From a virus, in IMG/VR virus record IMGVR_UViG_3300046525_000090, positions 1-45,789 of that record: a DNA stretch of 45,789 bases. One strand, given 5' to 3'. The notes under the pieces were generated by a model. The model was not told where the DNA came from. It did not search any database and saw only the letters and a list, made by a program, of their open reading frames with translations. The translations under genes and the position numbers were made by a program. Shown piece by piece: positions 41,602 to 45,789 of this stretch (its first letter is position 1; the number at the start of each line of letters is the position of its first letter).

Positions 41602-41840
41602 TTCAGGATCCTCGCGAGGTGATTAGTTACCACGGAGAGCGCCTTCCAATATGCCGCCATCGGCGGTTTGTGAGTCTTCCAGCACTTGTCCGCGAGAATG
41701 CGAGCGTCGTCGCGGATGGCGAGCAGTATGCGGCGCCAGCGCTCGCGATCGTCGCTGGTCATTTCCGCTATCGCTGCTTTCACGCTGGGCAGGCGGAGCA
41801 TGGGGTTGCGGACGTCGCGGCGTGAGGAACGGTCGGTCAC
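41598..41840 (-). CDS. Hypothetical helical early protein
   Basis: An 80-residue product from GTG 41840, overlapping the stop of the small upstream gene (GTGA), which decides against the longer reading. It is basic and helical (DDRERWRRILLAIRDDARILADKCW). No function assigned. Confidence 0.55.
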   Translation of the reverse strand: MTDRSSRRDVRNPMLRLPSVKAAIAEMTSDDRERWRRILLAIRDDARILADKCWKTHKPPMAAYWKALSVVTNHLARILK

Positions 41841-41998
41841 GGCTTCGACGCCTCCTCGACCGCCATGAAGCCGGGGCATGCCTCATCGAGCCGGGCCGTG
41901 CAGGCGTCGGCATAAGTTTCAAGCGTGGCGCCGCAACGCTCGCAAATGAGCGCGCCCAAAAGTTTGGACTCGACGCGGGCTCGCTCTTCCTTCGTCAT
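41837..41998 (-). CDS. 53-residue zinc-binding early protein
   Basis: ATG 41998 to TGA 41837-41839. LICERCGATLETYADACTARLDEAC contains CxxC plus two further Cys, a probable zinc knuckle (in outline). Its overlaps with both neighbours place it firmly in the operon. Confidence 0.65.
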   Translation of the reverse strand: MTKEERARVESKLLGALICERCGATLETYADACTARLDEACPGFMAVEEASKP

Positions 41999-42414
41999 GC
42001 CAGCCCCCGCGCTTCGGCCTCGGCCTGGGAAATGCCGGATGGATCTACAAGAATCGTCTCGCGGTTCCGCATCTCGGCGAACTCAGAGACGTCCTCGCCT
42101 TCCTTGACGTTGTCGGCCCAGAGGCGCGCTTCGACGATCCAAAAGCTGTCATCGCCAGCGAAGGCGACCCGGCCGCGGGCAATTGCTTCGTCGCGCGTCG
42201 GGGCCTCGTCGTCGTAGGATTCGCCGTCGAGCTCGCCGAACCACCAGCCCCAGCTATCCTTGGCGGCTTTACCGCGCGCCTGGCGCCATTGGTTGAGCAA
42301 CTGCTCCTGCCGATCGTCCCAGTCGCCGGCGCGATATATGGTGGCGAGCATCTGCTCGAACACGTCGTGGACGGCCTGTGAAAGGCCGATGAAGGGGTTG
42401 GGCTGGTCAGCCAT
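41995..42414 (-). CDS. Hypothetical early protein
   Basis: A 139-residue acidic protein from ATG 42414. It has an N-terminal helical region (VHDVFEQMLATIYRAGDWDDRQEQLL) and tryptophan-rich WGWWFGELDG. No family recognised. Overlaps the genes on both sides. Confidence 0.6.
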   Translation of the reverse strand: MADQPNPFIGLSQAVHDVFEQMLATIYRAGDWDDRQEQLLNQWRQARGKAAKDSWGWWFGELDGESYDDEAPTRDEAIARGRVAFAGDDSFWIVEARLWADNVKEGEDVSEFAEMRNRETILVDPSGISQAEAEARGLA

Positions 42415-42997
42415 TGCGCAGATCCCGGCCAGAGTAGCGGAAGGGTTTTAGCGATGCAGGCAGGTAGAGCGGGTGGGCGGGGAACCCGTCCTTGGTCAGT
42501 CGCAACGCGTGCGTCTCGCCCTCGATCCAGCCGAGCATAGTTTCGTCTTGGCCAAGGTGCCCACCATGTGAGCCCCACGCGCACACGATCAGCCCGGCGT
42601 CGAAGAGTGCCTGACGAACGTGACTTTGGTTCGCATGCCCGACGGGGTCATCAGCATGGCTAAGGGCGAGCAAATCCTTGGGCGAGGTCGCACGCCAGGC
42701 AAAGAGGTTGATCACCTCCATGCGGTCATAGCCCCACGCTTGAGCGAAGCTCACGCACCGGCGAATGGTGGGGTCATCTTCTTCGCCGTTAGCGGTCGAC
42801 GGATTGAGCATCACGAAGACGACGGATTTCGGATAGCCGAGCGGTTCTCCGTCGCCGTCCGGCACAAGTGCGCCATCATCGTCGCGGTACCAATGCCAAT
42901 GTTCGTCTGGCGCTGAACCGCGCCACTCCCGCCAAAGGCGATAGCGATACTTGCCGCACGGCGAGATCACCGCGCCTTTCCCAATGTATTCGACCAT
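42407..42997 (-). CDS. DUF1643 protein
   Basis: A 196-residue protein from ATG 42997 (TGATG overlap; GGAG 11 bases upstream). VVFVMLNPSTANGEEDDPTIRRC at about 59-81 followed by NLFAWRATSPKDL and DDPVGHAN is the DUF1643 signature. The family is common in phages and bacteria; its enzyme activity is not established. The first 40 residues (GKYRYRLWREW) form an N-terminal strand region also seen in other members. Confidence 0.85.
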   Translation of the reverse strand: MVEYIGKGAVISPCGKYRYRLWREWRGSAPDEHWHWYRDDDGALVPDGDGEPLGYPKSVVFVMLNPSTANGEEDDPTIRRCVSFAQAWGYDRMEVINLFAWRATSPKDLLALSHADDPVGHANQSHVRQALFDAGLIVCAWGSHGGHLGQDETMLGWIEGETHALRLTKDGFPAHPLYLPASLKPFRYSGRDLRNG

Positions 42998-43170
42998 CAG
43001 CGAGATGCTCCCGTTCGGATGTGCGCGACCAGGAACCGCAATGCCTCGGCATCGCGGGCGAGCTGGTCGGCCAGGTGTGCGTTGTTGTCTCCGCGCTCGA
43101 CGCGGGACATGATCTCCATGCGGGAGGCCTTGCTCTCCGCGCGGCCGATGGCCTGGTCGAGCGTCATCAT
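42997..43170 (-). CDS. 57-residue helical early protein
   Basis: ATG 43170 to TGA 42997-42999. Helical throughout: AIGRAESKASRMEIMSRVERG then LADQLARDAEALRFLVAHIR. No motif. Both ends overlap neighbours, supporting it despite its size. Confidence 0.58.
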   Translation of the reverse strand: MMTLDQAIGRAESKASRMEIMSRVERGDNNAHLADQLARDAEALRFLVAHIRTGASR

Positions 43171-43367
43171 GTGCGCGCTCCGAACAGATAGGCGATCGCC
43201 ACGACCAGGCTCGAGCCGAAGAGCGCGAAGATAAACGCTGATTCTGGCAGCGAGAGACTGCGCCCGTTTGAGGCCTCAAGGCGCCCGGTGCCGAAGGCCT
43301 CGCGCGCCACATAGGTGAGGAGCGCGCCATTCAGGCACAGCGATATGATGGCTGCGATCGTCATCAT
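43167..43367 (-). CDS. Small membrane protein, two transmembrane segments
   Basis: A 66-residue product from ATG 43367; the longer upstream reading is rejected. The first segment is MMTIAAIISLCLNGALLTYV, the second ESAFIFALFGSSLVVAIAYL. A superinfection-exclusion or early membrane role is possible but unproven. Confidence 0.6.
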   Translation of the reverse strand: MMTIAAIISLCLNGALLTYVAREAFGTGRLEASNGRSLSLPESAFIFALFGSSLVVAIAYLFGART

Positions 43368-43369
43368 GT

Positions 43370-43663
43370 CTAGTTCCTCGCCAGCGACTGGGCGGCGTGA
43401 AGAACCGGCAGGCCCGCGTCTAAGCGCTCGGCATCCTCCATTGCGTTGCGAAGCAGCAGGATGTGCGCTTCCACCTCGTCTCGATCGAGGATCTGGATAG
43501 CGGCGACGTCGCTGTTGGGCCGGGAGGCGACAATCGCGGCGAAATGCCCCTCGGGCAGTTCGATGGTGTGAATCGCGCACTGGGTCATCGCAACGCAATT
43601 TTTCATCACGTTGTTGTGCGCGGGTGCCGGAAACGTCGCCGGGACGGAACGGGGGCGGCTCAT
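43370..43663 (-). CDS. Hypothetical early protein
   Basis: A 97-residue product from ATG 43663, overlapping the J-domain gene by 4 bases. An acidic helical C-terminus (DRDEVEAHILLLRNAMEDAERLD) follows a beta-like segment (HTIELPEGHFAAIVA). A start at a downstream Met is also possible. Unassigned. Confidence 0.52.
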   Translation of the reverse strand: MSRPRSVPATFPAPAHNNVMKNCVAMTQCAIHTIELPEGHFAAIVASRPNSDVAAIQILDRDEVEAHILLLRNAMEDAERLDAGLPVLHAAQSLARN

Positions 43664-44250
43664 GCTGTCAGTCCCGCAAGGAGGGCGTCGCGCGCGACAT
43701 TGAGGTCGGCCATGGCCTGGCCGTCACCGCCGTGAAGATCGGGATGCGCCTTCGCCGCGAGGTCGCGGTGCGCCGCGATGACGTCGTCGCGCGTGAATTT
43801 ACGGCCATCCAGCCCGAGAACCTGCGCCAGCGTCTTTCCTTCGACGCTGGTCGGCGCGGGCAGTGCGATGAAGCCGGTAAAGGTCTGCTGGACGATGCGC
43901 AGGCCTCCGTGGCGCGCCTCGGTCACGCGGGCCTCGAGCACGTAGTGAACTGCCTGGAGATTGTGGGCCAGGCGCGGATAGCGGTCGACCGCTATGCAGC
44001 GCTCCTTGCCGTCCCATACGAACCAGATGGCGACGCCCGGGTCGGTCGGGTTCGTCTCGCCCAAGGTGTAGTTAGACGAGATAACGACCGAGTCGATCTT
44101 TTTGCCGGTCGCCTCGCCGAACCGGCGCAGGCTGTTCTGCACGTTCTTCAGCGCGGCGCTGAGCTCAACTTTGAACTGGCTAAAGGCCCAGCGTCCGCGT
44201 TCGGTGCGTGGCAGGCCGTGCGGCCACGCCAGTGGATAAGCGCTGCTCAT
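43660..44250 (-). CDS. J-domain protein
   Basis: A 196-residue protein with a C-terminal J domain: RDDVIAAHRDLAAKAHPDLHGG with HPD at 169-171, then MADLNVARDALLAGL. J domains activate Hsp70 (DnaK). The N-terminal 130 residues form an alpha/beta region (VVISSNYTLGETNP, GVAIWFVWDGKERCIAVDRY) of unknown role. Phage J-domain proteins of this type occur in alphaproteobacterial phages, and could redirect host DnaK to replication or assembly. Confidence 0.85.
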   Translation of the reverse strand: MSSAYPLAWPHGLPRTERGRWAFSQFKVELSAALKNVQNSLRRFGEATGKKIDSVVISSNYTLGETNPTDPGVAIWFVWDGKERCIAVDRYPRLAHNLQAVHYVLEARVTEARHGGLRIVQQTFTGFIALPAPTSVEGKTLAQVLGLDGRKFTRDDVIAAHRDLAAKAHPDLHGGDGQAMADLNVARDALLAGLTA

Positions 44251-44429
44251 AGTCCGAAACCTCTCGCAATGTCGGCAAGGGCGAGCATGCCGAGCCCGAC
44301 GGCGACCAGGAGCGCGATGCCCTGGCCCGCGTGCTGGGCAGCCGCGATGAAATGACCGAATTCGATCGCGCCGGCCTCACGCTCTGCGTCGGGGTCGCCG
44401 ATCTCGTCGGGAAGGATTTGCGGGATCAT
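44247..44429 (-). CDS. Small membrane-associated protein
   Basis: A 60-residue product from ATG 44429, overlapping the adjoining genes. An acidic N-terminus precedes one transmembrane segment (GIALLVAVGLGMLALADIA). No function assigned. Confidence 0.52.
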   Translation of the reverse strand: MIPQILPDEIGDPDAEREAGAIEFGHFIAAAQHAGQGIALLVAVGLGMLALADIARGFGL

Positions 44430-44632
44430 ATCGCCGGTGCCTCTCCATGCCTGCCGCAGGGGCAGCGATCCGGTTCCGCGCCGTAGAGCGCGTCGAACCA
44501 TGGCTTCATGCGGATGCGCCACGCCTTGGCCCATGCGAGACCTTCCTCGCGGCGTGCAGCGCGCTTCTTGCCGCTGCTGATCCGCGCCGCATCGAGGGCG
44601 GCGCGGCTGGCCGGTGTCGTTTTCCTGCTCAT
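44426..44632 (-). CDS. Basic small early protein
   Basis: A 68-residue product from ATG 44632. Rich in Arg/Lys/Ala, with an aromatic C-terminal part (WRIRMKPWFDALYGAEPDRCPCGRHG in outline) ending in CPCGRH, a possible zinc site. Overlaps both neighbours by 4 bases. Confidence 0.55.
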   Translation of the reverse strand: MSRKTTPASRAALDAARISSGKKRAARREEGLAWAKAWRIRMKPWFDALYGAEPDRCPCGRHGEAPAI

Positions 44633-44958
44633 CTTGCTTTCACCCACACAATGTCGCCCGCAGGCGCGATGATCTTGGCGCGGGCACCGTCGCGGGTGGC
44701 CGCAAGTTGAGGGCACAGGAGGTGCCGGACCTTCGCCGGCATCATCCAATTGACCCGGTCCGTGATCTGAAGCGGCACCTGGCACCGCTTCAGCTTGTCG
44801 AGGTCGCGCCCGATCCGCTCGGCCGTGGCGAGTTGCTGCTCGGTCCAGATCGAGCCCTTGGCCGGCGTGCCGTGCCACGGGTCGGGATCGGACGGCGCGA
44901 TGCGCCTGCCCTGCTGCAGCGCATGCTTGATGCGCTCGCTGCTGGTCCGGTCCGTCAC
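44629..44958 (-). CDS. Hypothetical early protein
   Basis: A 109-residue product from GTG 44958, overlapping the upstream stop (GTGA). DPWHGTPAKGSIWTEQQLATAERIGRDLDKLKRCQV (in outline) suggests a helical protein. No family recognised. Confidence 0.55.
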   Translation of the reverse strand: MTDRTSSERIKHALQQGRRIAPSDPDPWHGTPAKGSIWTEQQLATAERIGRDLDKLKRCQVPLQITDRVNWMMPAKVRHLLCPQLAATRDGARAKIIAPAGDIVWVKAR

Positions 44959-45065
44959 TGCACCAACGCCGACAGGATAGCCGCGGCGATGCCGAGCAGG
45001 ACAAGCAGCGCCTCGAAGGCATTGCCGATCCAGGCACCGCGACCGCCGGGGCGCGGCGCGCTCAA
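44955..45065 (-). CDS. 36-residue single-transmembrane protein
   Basis: TTG 45065 overlaps the stop of the HNH-like gene (TTGA), and the end overlaps the next gene (GTGA). The product has a short basic N-terminus then a transmembrane helix (ALLVLLGIAAAILSALV). Its tight coupling supports translation. Confidence 0.5.
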   Translation of the reverse strand: MSAPRPGGRGAWIGNAFEALLVLLGIAAAILSALVQ

Positions 45066-45439
45066 AACGAATTCTCCCACCGGAACCGGCTGGGCCAGGC
45101 GCGCCAGAGCTGCTCGCAGAATTCCCGCGCGCTGAAGCGATACTTGATCTGGAATTTGGGCCAGCCAAGCACAGATGTCTGCTCGTCGTGGTGGCCGTCG
45201 CACATCGGCAGCGACCATTTGTCGGCGACCTTGGTCGCCATGCCCTTGTCGCCGGCCTCGTCCCAATGGCAGGCGCGCACCTTGCCCATGCATTCCCCGG
45301 TATGTTCGAGGATGCACGGGCGTTGCCGGACATAGGCGAGGAAGCCTGGCGCCGATTTCTCGGCGGGACGGCCAGCGTTCTGATGGCGGCGCTTCGTGGA
45401 GAGGCGCGCCACCGGTGCGGGGGAGAGGCGCCCGAACAT
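45062..45439 (-). CDS. HNH/DUF968-like protein
   Basis: A 125-residue product from ATG 45439, overlapping the LRR stop as TAATG; the longer upstream reading overlaps the LRR domain and is rejected. CILEHTGECMGKVRACHWDEAGDKGMATKVADKWSLPMCDGHHDEQ (in outline) contains the C...C/ACH and PMCDGHH pattern of DUF968/HNH-type recombination nucleases. It likely acts on phage DNA branches or ends; activity is inferred. Confidence 0.75.
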   Translation of the reverse strand: MFGRLSPAPVARLSTKRRHQNAGRPAEKSAPGFLAYVRQRPCILEHTGECMGKVRACHWDEAGDKGMATKVADKWSLPMCDGHHDEQTSVLGWPKFQIKYRFSAREFCEQLWRAWPSRFRWENSF

Positions 45440-45789
45440 TACACCAGCGCCTTGATAGCAGCGGCGAACGCCTTGGCGCGCGCGTCGGTGCGGCTCGAAC
45501 GATCCCAATGCGCGAGCGCCTGTTTCGCGGTCCATGGGCCGCGACAGCCAGCAAGGAACTGGCCGGTGTCGGTCTGCACAAGGACATAGCCATCCTTCGC
45601 GCAGGCGGCGATCGCGCGCCGGCGGGTCGCCTCGCCCTGCTGCTGCCACCAAGCGGTGGGGAACTGCAGATGATGATCTCCCCTCAGATAGAGGGAGCCT
45701 CCGACCGTGAGGTTGTCGGGCAGGGCGGTGATCGCCGTGCCGCTCAGATCGAGGGAGCCTCCGACCGTGAGGTTGTCGGGCAGGGCGGT
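45439..45789 (-). CDS. Leucine-rich-repeat protein, C-terminal part (runs off the right end)
   Basis: The frame enters at 45789 inside a TALPDNLTVGG repeat and goes through one full repeat. After SLYLRG it leaves the repeat pattern and gives an about 80-residue C-terminal domain: WWQQQGEATRRRAIAACAKDGYVLVQTDTGQFLAGCRGPWTAKQALAHW (in outline), ending at TAA 45439-45441. It is the continuation of the frame at 1-275 when the identical ends are merged. The C-terminal domain is not recognised. The stop overlaps the next gene (TAATG). Confidence 0.75.
   Translation of the reverse strand, partial: TALPDNLTVGGSLDLSGTAITALPDNLTVGGSLYLRGDHHLQFPTAWWQQQGEATRRRAIAACAKDGYVLVQTDTGQFLAGCRGPWTAKQALAHWDRSSRTDARAKAFAAAIKALV
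45683..45789. repeat. 60-bp LRR repeats at the right end; last 32 bases equal the first 32
   Basis: One full 60-bp unit at 45698-45757 has a single change relative to the left-end copies. The last 32 bases (45758-45789) are identical to bases 1-32. This is the terminal overlap expected of a circular or circularly permuted genome. Confidence 0.9.

Noticed and set aside
45440-45652. Upstream extension of the HNH-like gene
   Set aside because: It is the shadow of the LRR C-terminal domain; ATG 45439 in TAATG is the fitting start.

Overview
The window looks like an essentially complete genome of a temperate podovirus (about 45.8 kb, GC-rich) whose host is most likely a sphingomonad or related alphaproteobacterium. 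The head genes (terminase, T7-type portal, HslV-like protein, Bbp19-like protein, scaffold, Bbp17-like capsid protein, Bbp16-like cement protein) follow the order of Bordetella phage BPP-1-type podoviruses. The host guess rests on base composition, a GapR/DUF2312 gene, an alphaproteobacterial-looking initiator tRNA and a tRNA-Thr(CGU) attP core. The first and last 32 bases are identical and lie inside a 60-bp tandem repeat, so the ends very probably join into a circle of about 45,757 bp, with the contig broken inside one leucine-rich-repeat gene.

Layout. (1) 275 down to 1, continuing from 45789 down to 38476, is a tightly packed minus-strand operon: an LRR protein, an HNH/DUF968-like protein, many small Cys-rich or membrane proteins, a J-domain protein, a DUF1643 protein, a tyrosine integrase, the tRNA-Thr attP core and a small HTH protein. 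(2) 300-1322 is the switch region: a minus-strand HTH repressor and a divergent Cro-like gene, with repeated TGCA-N4-TGCA operators both between them and in front of the LRR gene. (3) 1319-10708, plus strand, holds early/middle genes: zinc-binding proteins, a GP88-like protein, GapR, a frameshifted sulfotransferase, a C5 DNA methyltransferase with tandem modules, an N4/N6 methyltransferase, two PD-(D/E)XK nuclease candidates and replication-like proteins. (4) 10721-36112 holds packaging, head, tail-stem, ejection and tail-fibre genes. (5) 36252-38475 holds lysis genes (M15 endolysin, holin-like protein, lipoprotein), an initiator-type tRNA and a strong terminator.

Most genes overlap by ATGA, GTGA, TTGA or TGATG, which indicates translational coupling. 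Late genes share a bipartite element, GATTCAA-N14-GGCRTA, with exactly fixed spacing in front of terS, two small head genes, the scaffold and the tail fibre; it is a candidate phage-specific late promoter. The strongest structural novelty is the tail-stem (tubular B-like) protein, which is split in two by a proline/glycine linker plus a complete Hint (intein/BIL-type) domain at the end of the first half. Other unusual items are an HslV-like Ntn-hydrolase where a prohead protease would be expected, a 2217-residue ejection protein with PBECR-like RNase and HExxH elements, and an initiator-type tRNA with a C1:C72 mismatch.
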